Shown here piece after piece: positions 35,894 through 44,747 of a DNA stretch of 64,000 bases. A program made the translations under genes and the position numbers. Where the stretch lies: contig NZ_JAVJQO010000008.1 of the NCBI RefSeq assembly GCF_040218225.1, positions 620,001 through 684,000 of the forward strand. The letters run 5' to 3'. The stretch's first letter is position 1, and the number at the start of each line of letters is the position of its first letter. Below the pieces are notes generated by a model. The model worked only from the letters and a program-made list of their open reading frames with translations, was not told the origin of the DNA and searched no databases. This DNA comes from Gracilimonas sp. (GTDB taxonomy: Bacteria; Bacteroidota; Rhodothermia; Balneolales; Balneolaceae).

Positions 35894-37753
35894 TTAAACC
35901 AATACGTTTGCTGTTGAGCCTTTATGGTTCCTTAAATGGTTGAATTTAAGCTGATACTCAGTCCCATTTTCTCCCGTTTTAATATCGATCTCAGACTTAA
36001 TTTGTTCAGAATACGAAAGCACTAATGTGGTGCCCAACGTAGGACTATTTTCCAATTCAAATCCTTCCGGGAGACCTATTCCATCGTCTTTTACAGACAA
36101 GATAACTTCATCCTGGTTGGCTTTTATTTCAACCGTTATGACTCCCTTTTCTTTTCCTTCAAAGGCAAACTCGTAGGCATTAGAAACTAATTCATTCACA
36201 ATTAATGCCAGAGGAACGGCCTGATTCACATTCATTTCAATTCTGCCTACAGACGATTTCAGTTCAATAAGTTTGTCTTCAGGACTTCTTTTCATTTCAA
36301 TAAACTGAAGCAATTGAATCAGGTAGTGATCGAAGCGGATTCCGTTAAAATCTTTAGCCTTATACAGATCTTCGTGAATCAGAGCCATCGACTTAACCCG
36401 CATGAGGTTAGTTAGAAGCGCTGCTTTTACCTGGTCATTTTCACTGACAAATTCCTGCATTTGCAGAAAGCCGGAAATAACAGCAAGGTTATTCTTAACC
36501 CGGTGATGTACTTCAGCTAACAGCACTTCTTTCTCAGCAAGCAGTGCCTCCAGCTTCTCCTGATAGCTACGCTGGGCTTCAATACTTTGACTAGTTCCGA
36601 TCAGGTATTTCTTGCCGTCTTTCTCAAACGAAACTGCATTAAATAAAAATGGTTTTTTGCTTCCATTTTTCTGTATCAGGTCTGCCTCAATGCTTCCGAG
36701 AGGCTCAGAGCTGGAAAATGACTGATCAATATATTGCTGAATGAGACTTTTATCTTCTCCTTCAAAGAAATCCAGCGGAGAAAGCTCTGCATATTCTTCT
36801 TCAGTATATCCATGGTCGTCGTGGTTCCGACTCCACTTAATCAGATTTCCGTTTTCATCAAACATGAAGAAATTCAGCGGCAACGACTTAATAATCGTTT
36901 CGCTAAACAATTTTTCTTTATTCAATTCTTTCTCGGCTTGCTTTCGCTGAGTAATATCTTTTGCTGTTATCAGTAGCTTTTCATCTTTAAACACTCCATT
37001 CAGTTCAAGAAAAACCTCTTTATTATGTAGTTCCAATTTGGCCTCAGATTCAAAAGCATGATCTCCAGACTGAGTCCATTTTTTTAAATCATTGATCAAA
37101 GCCTGATCAGGGCATAATTCATTTAAAGATTTCGGGCAAGCTTCTTCATCTGATCTGCACAGAAGATCACCTCCATTCCTGCTCAACGTCTCAATTTCCA
37201 GCGTATCGGGATTCAGAACCAGCATCAAATCTACGGAAGCTTCCAGAAAAGCCGCTTTGGTTTCGAGCTCTTTATTCTTTTTACTGAGTTCGAGCCGTGC
37301 TTCAATTTCGCTTGCAATGGTACGCAATGCATCAAGCTGGGCATCCGAAAGCTTCTTGGGTTCTTGCCCCAATACACAAATTGACCCAAGGTTTTGCTGA
37401 TTTCTTTTGATGTTCACACCGGCATAGAATCTCAGTTTGGGATCGCCTGTAACGAATTCAAAATGGCGGAAACGATCGTCTTCGGAAGCGTCTTCCACCA
37501 CCATATATTCATCTTTGGTGATGGTGGTATGACAGAAATTTAACTCTCTTGGCGATTCCTTGATGTCATTACCATAGTTAGCCTTAGACCAGGCCCTCTT
37601 TTCATCAATAAAGTTGATCTTAGCAATGGGAACCTCGCAAATTTGGGCAGCCAGTTTTACCAGGTTGTCATATTCCTGACTCTCCTCTGTATCTAAAATT
37701 TCGTATGAATGGAGAACTTCCAGCCTTTTTGCTTCAGAAGAAAACTTCGACAT
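35894..37753 (-). CDS. GAF/PAS sensor histidine kinase, HisKA_2 type
   Basis: A 619-residue soluble kinase without membrane segments. A GAF domain covers about 10-155 (LHSYEILDTEESQEYDNLV). PAS-like regions follow near 165-265 and 285-400. HisKA_2 has the phospho-acceptor His in EVHHRVKNNLAVISGFLQ near 415. The HATPase domain ends the protein (NELVSNAYEFAFEG, DDGIGLPEG). No receiver or regulator gene is adjacent, so the partner is unknown. Confidence 0.9.
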   Translation of the reverse strand: MSKFSSEAKRLEVLHSYEILDTEESQEYDNLVKLAAQICEVPIAKINFIDEKRAWSKANYGNDIKESPRELNFCHTTITKDEYMVVEDASEDDRFRHFEFVTGDPKLRFYAGVNIKRNQQNLGSICVLGQEPKKLSDAQLDALRTIASEIEARLELSKKNKELETKAAFLEASVDLMLVLNPDTLEIETLSRNGGDLLCRSDEEACPKSLNELCPDQALINDLKKWTQSGDHAFESEAKLELHNKEVFLELNGVFKDEKLLITAKDITQRKQAEKELNKEKLFSETIIKSLPLNFFMFDENGNLIKWSRNHDDHGYTEEEYAELSPLDFFEGEDKSLIQQYIDQSFSSSEPLGSIEADLIQKNGSKKPFLFNAVSFEKDGKKYLIGTSQSIEAQRSYQEKLEALLAEKEVLLAEVHHRVKNNLAVISGFLQMQEFVSENDQVKAALLTNLMRVKSMALIHEDLYKAKDFNGIRFDHYLIQLLQFIEMKRSPEDKLIELKSSVGRIEMNVNQAVPLALIVNELVSNAYEFAFEGKEKGVITVEIKANQDEVILSVKDDGIGLPEGFELENSPTLGTTLVLSYSEQIKSEIDIKTGENGTEYQLKFNHLRNHKGSTANVLV

Positions 37754-37832
37754 AATGATATAATCCGGATAATGTTACTGCTCAAGTAGGGTCATTTTAT
37801 CGGCAAAAGAACTTTTTTATTAATACTGTTTT

Positions 37833-38693
37833 TCAATTATTTACCGAATCCAGCTTAATCTCCATCAGAATAGAATCAAGATAAAGCCCGATGGAATCCT
37901 GAATGGCGGCTAAATCTACCGAGTCTAACAGAACGTCTTCTCTTTGAAGAGTATCAACCGTATCAGGCTTTGGTTCTGGTTTTGGCAAATACCTGATGCC
38001 GCTGAGCTGCTGCATATTTCTCAGTATCCATTGGCTTCGCTGTGCAACATACTCTGAAGCTGGCTCCGGTTCTATACGCTTGGGACTTGGAAGCACGGTT
38101 GCCATGCGGGCCGATTGCTTTGGAGTGAGATCTGAGGCGGGCTTGTTATAGTAAAATTCAGAAGCCTTGTTGACTCCATACATGCCCGGCCCAAACTCCG
38201 CTGTATTCAGATACACTTCCAGAATACGGTCTTTTGTCCAGAAGAATTCAATCAGAACCGCAATACCGGCTTCTATTCCTTTCCTGAAATAGGTTTGAGC
38301 CGGAGATAAAAACAGGTTTTTCGCCACCTGCTGGGTAATGGTACTGGCACCACGGACTCTTCCACTCTGTTCTTTTTCTTCCAAAGCTTTGTCAATAGCA
38401 GCAAGATCCAATCCCCAGTGCTCCCTGAATCGCTGATCTTCGGAAGCGATAACGGCTAATTTCAGGTGATCCGGTAGTTGCTCATCGGGAACCCAGCTTT
38501 GTCGAAGGTTATATCGCTCTTTGCCAAAGTCTTCCCAGTTTTCCTGTAAAGTAAAGGCCGTGAAAGGAGGATTTACCCAACGCAGTATAAAAATCAGCAT
38601 ACAAAACCAGAACGACCAGCCCAGCAAAACACCGCCGATTATCTTGCTGTGCCGTTGCCAGTTTTTAAATGAATTTGATGATTGTTCTTCCAT
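37833..38693 (-). CDS. mtgA: Monofunctional peptidoglycan glycosyltransferase
   Basis: Polymerises lipid II into glycan strands at the periplasmic face of the inner membrane. It is 286 residues with one N-terminal transmembrane helix (about 17-38) and a GT51 domain. The conserved GT51 motifs are present: ASEDQRFREHWG with the catalytic Glu, GASTITQQVAKNLFL, RKGIEAGIAVLIE and LEVYLNTAEFGPGMYGV. No transpeptidase domain follows. The C-terminal 70 residues are charged and variable. Confidence 0.93.
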   Translation of the reverse strand: MEEQSSNSFKNWQRHSKIIGGVLLGWSFWFCMLIFILRWVNPPFTAFTLQENWEDFGKERYNLRQSWVPDEQLPDHLKLAVIASEDQRFREHWGLDLAAIDKALEEKEQSGRVRGASTITQQVAKNLFLSPAQTYFRKGIEAGIAVLIEFFWTKDRILEVYLNTAEFGPGMYGVNKASEFYYNKPASDLTPKQSARMATVLPSPKRIEPEPASEYVAQRSQWILRNMQQLSGIRYLPKPEPKPDTVDTLQREDVLLDSVDLAAIQDSIGLYLDSILMEIKLDSVNN

Positions 38694-38824
38694 AAACCAA
38701 AGGTATCAATTTTAACAACAGATACAGCAATGGCAGGATTTTGTTTCCTTTTTATGATGCTGAGCCCAAAAATACTGGTGACCTGACAGTCCAAACGACT
38801 AGCCAACTAATAACCACCCTGAAC

Positions 38825-38974
38825 TTGTCATCCTGAGCGCCTGAAAAGCCTTATTGAATGACATTAAAGACCGCGAAGGATCTCAAATTCTGTAGTAAGG
38901 GATAGTTTAACCTTTGAGATCCTTCGTGATTTATACCCCAATCCATATTTTTTACTACGCACTCAGGATGACAA
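38825..38974. repeat. REP-like imperfect palindrome of about 150 bp
   Basis: The outer arms are TTGTCATCCTGAGCGC (38826-38841) and GCACTCAGGATGACAA (38959-38974), matching at 15 of 16 positions. The inner arms are CGAAGGATCTCAAA (38874-38887) and TTTGAGATCCTTCG (38913-38926), a perfect 14-bp match. Together they could fold into a long two-step hairpin. The core words GTCATCCTGAG and CGAAGGATCT are familiar from dispersed repeats in Bacteroidota genomes. It fills the mtgA-rmuC gap, codes for nothing, and occurs once in this window. Confidence 0.8.
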
Positions 38975-38993
38975 TAGTGAAAAGTTAATGATA

Positions 38994-40319
38994 TCACTCA
39001 TCAAGTAATTCGTCGTCTTCCACCGTCATGTTATCAGGAAGCTGCTTGGATGATTTGGCTCCCAGTTTACGGATCATCTCGGCCTGGCGGACTAAATTGC
39101 CTGCGCCGGTTGAAAGTCGGCCCATGGCCTCATCATAGCTATCCTGAGTTTGACGAATCCGCTGACCAATATCATTCATGCTTTCCACGAACAGCACAAA
39201 TTTATCATACAGTGCTCCGCCTCTCTTAGCAATTTCCATAGCATTCTTATTCTGATATTCCTGCTTCCACACGCTGTCGATAGTAGCCAGAGTCGCCAAT
39301 AAGGTAGAAGGACTTACAATCACGATATTTTGGTCGAAGGCTTCATAATACAAGTTGGAATCAAACTGCAAAGCGGCACCAAAAGCTGGTTCAATGGGAA
39401 TGAACAACAGAACGAAATCAGGGCTTTTCTCCCCATGAATTTGTTGGTAATCCTTGGCACTCAATCCTTTCACGTGTGTTCGGATTGAATTGACGTGTTC
39501 CTTTATAAACCGTTCTTGTTCGTCCTGATCATCTGCCGAACTATATTTTTCATAGGCAGTCAAAGATACTTTAGAATCTATAATCAGGAATTTCTCATCA
39601 GGAAGATGCACAACCACATCTGGCTGCAGGCGCTTACCCTCATCGGTCGTAACCGAATACTGCGTCTGATACTCCCGCCCTTTGGTGAGGCCTGATTTTT
39701 CCAAAATACGTTCCAGAATTACTTCGCCCCAATTCCCCTGAGATTTTGAATCTCCCTTTAAAGCTTTGGTTAGATTTTTAGCATCGTCGCTCATTTTTTG
39801 ATTCAGCTCCATCAGGTGCTTAAGCTCCTGCTTGAGAGAACCACGGGCCTCCACCTCGTCTTTGTGAGTTTCCTCTACCTTCTTCTTGAAAGCCTCCAAT
39901 TTCTCTCCCAGCGGGTTCAGCAGCTGATCGATCTGTTCCTTGTTTTGCTTGGTGAATTTCTCGGATTTCTCTTCCAGGATTTTATTCGCCAGGTTTTCGA
40001 ACTGTGTAGTAAGCTGTTCCTGCATTTCGGAAAGCTCTTTCTTCTGTTCGTTGAGTCGTTCCTGCAAATTCCTGTAATCGGCATTCCGTTCGGCCAGCTG
40101 TTTATCAAGTTCATTAGCCCGAATTCGTTCTTTTGAAAGTTCTTCTTCTTTTTGCTGCTGAAGCTGATTCAGTTCGGATTCGGTCTCTTCCAACTGCTCT
40201 TTCAGGTTTTGATTGCGTTCCTCCAACCGCGAACTCTCTGACTTTGATCTGAAATGCGCAATAGCAAACCCTGCCATTCCCCCGATGATAATTCCTGCTA
40301 TGGCTAAGATATAATCCAT
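38994..40319 (-). CDS. rmuC: DNA recombination protein RmuC
   Basis: A 441-residue protein with an N-terminal membrane helix (DYILAIAGIIIGGMAGFAIA), a coiled coil over about 25-150, and the RmuC domain (about 155-400: KSQGNWGEVILERILEKSGL, QPDVVVHLPDEKFLIIDSKVSL). RmuC limits inversions at short repeats and resembles restriction-type nuclease folds. It lies next to the REP-like palindrome, which is probably a coincidence. Confidence 0.94.
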   Translation of the reverse strand: MDYILAIAGIIIGGMAGFAIAHFRSKSESSRLEERNQNLKEQLEETESELNQLQQQKEEELSKERIRANELDKQLAERNADYRNLQERLNEQKKELSEMQEQLTTQFENLANKILEEKSEKFTKQNKEQIDQLLNPLGEKLEAFKKKVEETHKDEVEARGSLKQELKHLMELNQKMSDDAKNLTKALKGDSKSQGNWGEVILERILEKSGLTKGREYQTQYSVTTDEGKRLQPDVVVHLPDEKFLIIDSKVSLTAYEKYSSADDQDEQERFIKEHVNSIRTHVKGLSAKDYQQIHGEKSPDFVLLFIPIEPAFGAALQFDSNLYYEAFDQNIVIVSPSTLLATLATIDSVWKQEYQNKNAMEIAKRGGALYDKFVLFVESMNDIGQRIRQTQDSYDEAMGRLSTGAGNLVRQAEMIRKLGAKSSKQLPDNMTVEDDELLDE

Positions 40320-40427
40320 GTACCTATTTAATCTTTTGAGTGTTCAAGATTTCCGGTTCAAGTCCGAAGTAAGATCTCACGCAAATATAATAAGGTTGAG
40401 TGACAACCCTTGTCACCAATCCCAACA

Positions 40428-41240
40428 TTAATTTACAGATAAGATTTCATTCATTTCCCTGATCAGCTCCTGATTCCCATAAATCCAGCCGTGTCCCTGA
40501 TTTTCCAACACAAAATATTCGTCACCTTCTTTCAGAAATTCTGTGAGCCTTAACGACCTTTCTATGGGTAGGACCTGATCTTCCCCCGCGTAAAAAATGT
40601 AGACGGGTTCCTCAATTTTCTGCAGGGCCAGGTCTGTTCGCAGGGGAAATCGAACCAGGAAATCTGGCAGGAAAGCAAACTGTGCATCTTTCATATCCAC
40701 CATACTGTAGTAGGGTGTCCACATGATCAACATTCCGGGATCATTAGCTGCCGCCACTTGTGCGGCCACTCCTGTTCCAAGTGAATACCCCATCAGAACA
40801 ATATTTCCCTCCTCATATTCCTTCTTCATCTCATTAAAAACGAACTTCATGTCCCCCACTAAATCCTCTTCATTCCAAAGCTGGCCCGTACTTTTTCCAT
40901 ACTCCCTGTAATCAGGGTAAAGCACATCGTAGCCATTATTCAGGAAAAGTTCGATTTTTGCGGGATTGGTCCGATTTGAACCCCGGTTTCCATGAAAATA
41001 GATCGCCAGTCCTTTTGCGGAGTCAGTGAAAGCATGAATGGCATGAATTCGAACGCCATCTTCTGGCTCAAACCAGCGTTCTTCAAATGAAAATTCATAC
41101 CGGTAGGGTTCATTTTCATTCAGTTGGGAAGGCCTGAAAATGATGGAATTTTGGATCAGGTAAAAATATCCGCAAACGCCAATGTAGGCGAACAGCAGCG
41201 TTGCACCAAAAGTGATGAATAGTTTTTTTATCCGGTTCAT
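40428..41240 (-). CDS. Alpha/beta hydrolase, membrane-anchored
   Basis: A 270-residue protein with an N-terminal hydrophobic anchor (about 8-28). The hydrolase domain has the oxyanion-loop IYFHGNRGSN, nucleophile Ser in MGYSLGTG near 145, Asp in YAGEDQVLP and His in NQGHGWIYG. The substrate is unknown. It resembles the BEM46/YfhR-type hydrolases that face the periplasm. Confidence 0.88.
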   Translation of the reverse strand: MNRIKKLFITFGATLLFAYIGVCGYFYLIQNSIIFRPSQLNENEPYRYEFSFEERWFEPEDGVRIHAIHAFTDSAKGLAIYFHGNRGSNRTNPAKIELFLNNGYDVLYPDYREYGKSTGQLWNEEDLVGDMKFVFNEMKKEYEEGNIVLMGYSLGTGVAAQVAAANDPGMLIMWTPYYSMVDMKDAQFAFLPDFLVRFPLRTDLALQKIEEPVYIFYAGEDQVLPIERSLRLTEFLKEGDEYFVLENQGHGWIYGNQELIREMNEILSVN

Positions 41241-41427
41241 ATAATGATTTCTGAAAAGCGGTCTCTTAATGAGGTTAATAAATATAACAAGATTCTCAGC
41301 AAGTGATAAGCCTTTTGTGTCTCTGAATTATACCATCAATCACCCACATAGATACTCTGAATAATTTTGCTGGAATGTTATTCACTTGCAAGTCCTTTAT
41401 TAATTGAATGTTAAATAAACCGCTTAT

Positions 41428-41601
41428 ATGAAACTATCAGATGTTTTCATCCTGGGTTCAGCGTTCCTCTCAATGCTGTTATCCATCTACTTATGGTACA
41501 CAACCAATCCTGAAGCAGGAATTTTTGTAGGACTTTGGGTCCCTTCTCTTTTAGGCTTCGGAATCTATATCAAAAATATTTACAGGAGTCCCAATGAGTA
41601 A
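41428..41601 (+). CDS. Small two-span membrane protein
   Basis: A 57-residue frame beginning MKLSDVFILGSAFL. It has two hydrophobic segments (about 7-24 and 31-50) and a short charged tail, IKNIYRSPNE. No family is recognised. Its end overlaps the next small gene by 8 bases, and the AGGAG before that gene lies inside this one, a sign of translational coupling. Both lie on the plus strand in a minus-strand neighbourhood. Confidence 0.6.
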   Translation: MKLSDVFILGSAFLSMLLSIYLWYTTNPEAGIFVGLWVPSLLGFGIYIKNIYRSPNE

Positions 41602-41746
41602 TACAGTTATATTATTTTGCGGAATTTTTGCAACCGTTCTATTTCTGATTGGATATGGCCTGACAATCAAAGAATTCAGGGAACTTGAAGACGAGCGTAA
41701 AACCAATTCATTCCCCGAAGAAAGTAATGCTGAGATCAAAAAATGA
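41594..41746 (+). CDS. Small single-span membrane protein
   Basis: A 50-residue frame beginning MSNTVILFCGIFAT. One hydrophobic helix (about 4-23) is followed by a charged helix (IKEFRELEDERK) and a polar tail. AGGAG lies 7 bases before the ATG. The stop codon is inside the stem of an intrinsic terminator. Layout resembles small cytochrome-oxidase-assembly or CcoQ/CcmD-like peptides, but there is no supporting neighbour. Confidence 0.55.
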   Translation: MSNTVILFCGIFATVLFLIGYGLTIKEFRELEDERKTNSFPEESNAEIKK

Positions 41747-41760
41747 TCCCAGCATTTTAA
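41726..41760 (+). terminator. Terminator overlapping the stop of the small membrane gene
   Basis: AATGCTGAGATCA (41726-41738) pairs with TGATCCCAGCATT (41744-41756) at 12 of 13 positions, followed by a short T-run. The TGA stop at 41744 starts the right arm. Confidence 0.7.
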
Positions 41761-41775
41761 AAGGATGGTTGAAGA

Positions 41776-42249
41776 TTACTTTATCTCAGCTTTAGCTAGT
41801 TCGTGCAGTCTTTTCCACTCTTTCTCTCTTACCGGTGTGATTGAGTGACGGGCTAAGCGAAATAATTCCATATCCTGCAGAATCGGGTCTTCCTTAAGCT
41901 GATCGCGGGTTACCTCATTCTCAAACTTTTGGACAAATTTAACGTCCACCAATTGCCAGCGAGGTTCGCTTTCGGTACTCTTTTCATCGAAGTATTTAGA
42001 ATTCGGATCAAACTGAAGCGGATCGGGATGTGATTCTTTGGAGACTTCCATCGTCCCAACTATTACCGGGGTGGAAATATTGGAATGATAGAATAATACG
42101 CCATCCCCCTTTTTCATGTCATCGCGCATATAATTTCGTGCAGCATAATTTCTGACGCCCGTCCACTCAGTTTCGCCGTCTTTCTTTAAATCGTCAATGC
42201 TGTAGTCATCCGGTTCTGATTTCATTAACCAATAGTTTCTATCGCTCAT
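41776..42249 (-). CDS. EVE domain protein (THYN1-like)
   Basis: A 157-residue protein that is almost entirely one EVE domain: YWLMKSEPDDYSIDDL, TGVRNYAARNYMRDDMKKGD, and FYHSNISTPVIVG. EVE domains share the PUA fold and bind modified bases in RNA or DNA. The substrate is unknown. No restriction or modification gene is adjacent. Confidence 0.93.
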   Translation of the reverse strand: MSDRNYWLMKSEPDDYSIDDLKKDGETEWTGVRNYAARNYMRDDMKKGDGVLFYHSNISTPVIVGTMEVSKESHPDPLQFDPNSKYFDEKSTESEPRWQLVDVKFVQKFENEVTRDQLKEDPILQDMELFRLARHSITPVREKEWKRLHELAKAEIK

Positions 42250-42277
42250 TGTATTCGCTTTAGAATTAAGAATTAGA

Positions 42278-42328
42278 AATTAAAAATTTAAAATTGGATT
42301 GATTTGTGCCAATTTTAAATTTTTAATT
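42278..42328 (-). terminator. AT-rich perfect hairpin after rfbB
   Basis: A 20-bp perfect inverted repeat lies at 42278-42297 and 42309-42328, with an 11-base loop. It sits 3 bases after the rfbB stop, and on the minus strand the right side continues T-rich. It is likely the end of the rhamnose operon transcript, though the stem is nearly all A-T. Confidence 0.5.
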
Positions 42329-42330
42329 AT

Positions 42331-43338
42331 TCATTTTGAATTATACTTCTCCACATACCACAAAATTGTTTGGCGGAGCATTCCGTCGAAATCCTGAGAA
42401 GGTTCCCAGCCCAATTCATTCTTAATTTTTGAGGCATCGATAGCATACCGGAAATCATGTCCCAGCCGGTCGGTTACAAAAGTGATCAGGTTTTTATAGT
42501 CACCCTCTGGTCCTTTTCCTACTTCTTCGTTCAGGATATCACAGATTTTCCGTACCAGGTCAATGTTTTTCCATTCGTTATTGCCGCCAATTGTATACGT
42601 TTCACCAGCCTTACCCTTGCCAAAAGCTACATCCAAAGCATCGCAATGGTTATGCACAAAAAGCCAGTCGCGGACATTCTCCCCTTTCCCATATACAGGT
42701 ATTTTCTCATGGTTGATGGCACTTCGAATGACGACGGGAATTAGTTTCTCATCATGTTGGTGTGGCCCGTAATTGTTGGAACAATTGGTGGTGACCACAT
42801 TCATGCCGTAGGTATGATAATAGGCTCGCACAATCATATCGCTGCCGGCTTTGGAAGCTGAATAAGGAGAATTAGGAGCATAGGGAGTTTCCTCAGTAAA
42901 AAAGCCATCCTCGTCTTGTAGCTCGCCATACACTTCATCTGTAGAAACATGCAAAAAACGATTGTTTTCCCATTCCTCTTCATCATCCTTCCAAAGCAAC
43001 CGACACTCTTCCAGAATATTGAATGTGCCTACAATGTTAGACTGTATAAAGGGTTCGGGCCCCTGTATTGAATTATCAACATGAGACTCTGCAGCAAGAT
43101 GAAAAACCCCCTGCGGCTTGAACGTCTGCACTATATCGTGCACCTCGTTTCTATTAACCAAATCCACTTTCTTAAAGTAGTATCTGCCCGAATCTTTGAG
43201 TGATTTCAGATAGGATTGATCGGAGGCATATGTAAGTTTATCCAGGTTGTATATTTCCCAATCCGGGTGGTCTTCGGTAAGTCTTAAAATCAGGTTCGAA
43301 CCAATGAAACCGGCTCCTCCCGTTACAATAATTCGCAT
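42331..43338 (-). CDS. rfbB: dTDP-glucose 4,6-dehydratase
   Basis: Converts dTDP-glucose to dTDP-4-keto-6-deoxyglucose, step 2 of dTDP-L-rhamnose synthesis. Starting at the ATG at 43338 (MRIIVTGGAGFIGSN), it is 335 residues; the frame is open upstream but only into rfbC. The NAD-binding GGAGFIG, STDEVYGE and YSASKAGSD (catalytic YxxxK) motifs are present. It is the last gene of the operon, following rfbC with no spacer. Confidence 0.96.
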   Translation of the reverse strand: MRIIVTGGAGFIGSNLILRLTEDHPDWEIYNLDKLTYASDQSYLKSLKDSGRYYFKKVDLVNRNEVHDIVQTFKPQGVFHLAAESHVDNSIQGPEPFIQSNIVGTFNILEECRLLWKDDEEEWENNRFLHVSTDEVYGELQDEDGFFTEETPYAPNSPYSASKAGSDMIVRAYYHTYGMNVVTTNCSNNYGPHQHDEKLIPVVIRSAINHEKIPVYGKGENVRDWLFVHNHCDALDVAFGKGKAGETYTIGGNNEWKNIDLVRKICDILNEEVGKGPEGDYKNLITFVTDRLGHDFRYAIDASKIKNELGWEPSQDFDGMLRQTILWYVEKYNSK

Positions 43339-43339
43339 A

Positions 43340-43885
43340 TCAGAATAAGTCTTCTTCTTTGAGTGATGAAAATAAAGGCAGTTTCCGGTCTTTTTCAGAA
43401 AGAATTGGACGGGCCACATCCCAGTGAATTCGAATCAGAGGATCATCCCAGCGCACCCCCCGCTCCCCTTCGGCATTGTAATAATCTGAGCACTTGTAGG
43501 CCACAACCGCCTCATCAGAAAGCACCGAAAAGCCATGGGCAAATCCTTTAGGGATGAAAAGCATTCGTTTGCTTACATCCGTGAGCTTAAAGGCCACATA
43601 ATTTCCAAAAGAAGGAGAATTCTGCCGAAGATCTACAGCCACATCCAGTATTGATCCCTTCAGGCACTGTACCAGTTTATCCTGGGGATTTTCTATTTGA
43701 TAATGCAATCCACGAACCGTGTTTTTATAGGATTTTGAGACGTTATCTTGCACAAAATCTACATCAATACCCGATTTTTTGAGCTCCGATTTCCGATAAG
43801 CCTCAAAAAAATATCCCCGGTCGTCTTCAAAAACCCGGGGTTCTATAATTTTTACAGCAGGAATGCGTGTTTCTGTAATCTTCAT
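43340..43885 (-). CDS. rfbC: dTDP-4-dehydrorhamnose 3,5-epimerase
   Basis: Epimerises the 4-keto sugar at C3 and C5, step 3 of the pathway. It is 181 residues with a cupin fold: FEDDRGYFFEAYRKSE, TVRGLHYQ with the catalytic His, and FIPKGFAHGF. It overlaps the end of rfbD by 4 bases and ends directly before the rfbB start. Confidence 0.96.
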   Translation of the reverse strand: MKITETRIPAVKIIEPRVFEDDRGYFFEAYRKSELKKSGIDVDFVQDNVSKSYKNTVRGLHYQIENPQDKLVQCLKGSILDVAVDLRQNSPSFGNYVAFKLTDVSKRMLFIPKGFAHGFSVLSDEAVVAYKCSDYYNAEGERGVRWDDPLIRIHWDVARPILSEKDRKLPLFSSLKEEDLF

Positions 43886-44745
43886 ACTTTAAGTTCGGCC
43901 AACATTGATTTTAATCCTTCTTCCCATTCAATAAGGGAAACGCCTGAGATGTTAGCAATTTTTTCAGTACTTAACAGGGAAAAAGCCGGACGTTTGGCTT
44001 TGGTAGGGAATGCGGAGCTATCTACCGGCTCAAGATTAATATCTACTCCAGCTTGTTTAAAAATTTCTGATGCAAAATCGTACCAGGTTATCTTTCCTTT
44101 TGAGGTCAGATGGAAAACTCCCTCTTCATTGCCTTCAATAAGCTGCCAGCAGTTTTCAACCACATTTTTTGCAAAAGTGGGACAGCCAAATTGATCATTC
44201 ACAACCTTTAGTGTATCACGGTCTTCAGCCAGTTTGAGCATCGTTTTCACAAAGTTGCTGCCATACTTACCACACAGCCATGAAACCCGGATAAGCAAAT
44301 AGTTGCATCCACTGTCCTGAATAGCTTTTTCTCCGGCAAGTTTAGAACTCCCATACACATTAATCGGTTTAGTGGGATGATCTTCAGTGTACCCTTCCGG
44401 AAATTTCTCCATATCCTCTTTTGTCCCGGGAAAAACATAATCGGTTGAAAAATGCAATATCTTAATTTTTTTTTGGGCACAATATTTGGCCAGGTTTCCA
44501 ACCGCCTTTTCATTTACCTGGAAAGCTTTTTCGGGTTCATCTTCGGCCTGATCTACTTTTGTGTAGGCTGCACAATTAATAATAAGATCCGGTCGGAGAT
44601 TGCTCAGCACACGATTGGTATCCGCATGGTCGGTTACATCCAGATCAGCGGAAGGCAAGGATATAAACTCCACTTCTTTACGGTTCAGGAAGCTCACCCA
44701 TTCCCTTCCAAGCTGACCACTGCCACCCGTAATTAAAATCCGCAT
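43882..44745 (-). CDS. rfbD: dTDP-4-dehydrorhamnose reductase
   Basis: Reduces the 4-keto group to give dTDP-L-rhamnose, the last step. It is 287 residues, an SDR fold with GGSGQLGREW, STDYVFPG and YGSSKLAGEK (YxxxK). It lies 2 bases after rfbA and overlaps rfbC by 4, so the operon is tightly coupled. Confidence 0.96.
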   Translation of the reverse strand: MRILITGGSGQLGREWVSFLNRKEVEFISLPSADLDVTDHADTNRVLSNLRPDLIINCAAYTKVDQAEDEPEKAFQVNEKAVGNLAKYCAQKKIKILHFSTDYVFPGTKEDMEKFPEGYTEDHPTKPINVYGSSKLAGEKAIQDSGCNYLLIRVSWLCGKYGSNFVKTMLKLAEDRDTLKVVNDQFGCPTFAKNVVENCWQLIEGNEEGVFHLTSKGKITWYDFASEIFKQAGVDINLEPVDSSAFPTKAKRPAFSLLSTEKIANISGVSLIEWEEGLKSMLAELKV

Positions 44746-44747
44746 AA

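Noticed and set aside
39469-39480. TTTCACGTG inside rmuC as a parS site near parAB
   Set aside because: Only half of the 16-base parS palindrome is present and it lies in coding sequence 8 kb from parB.
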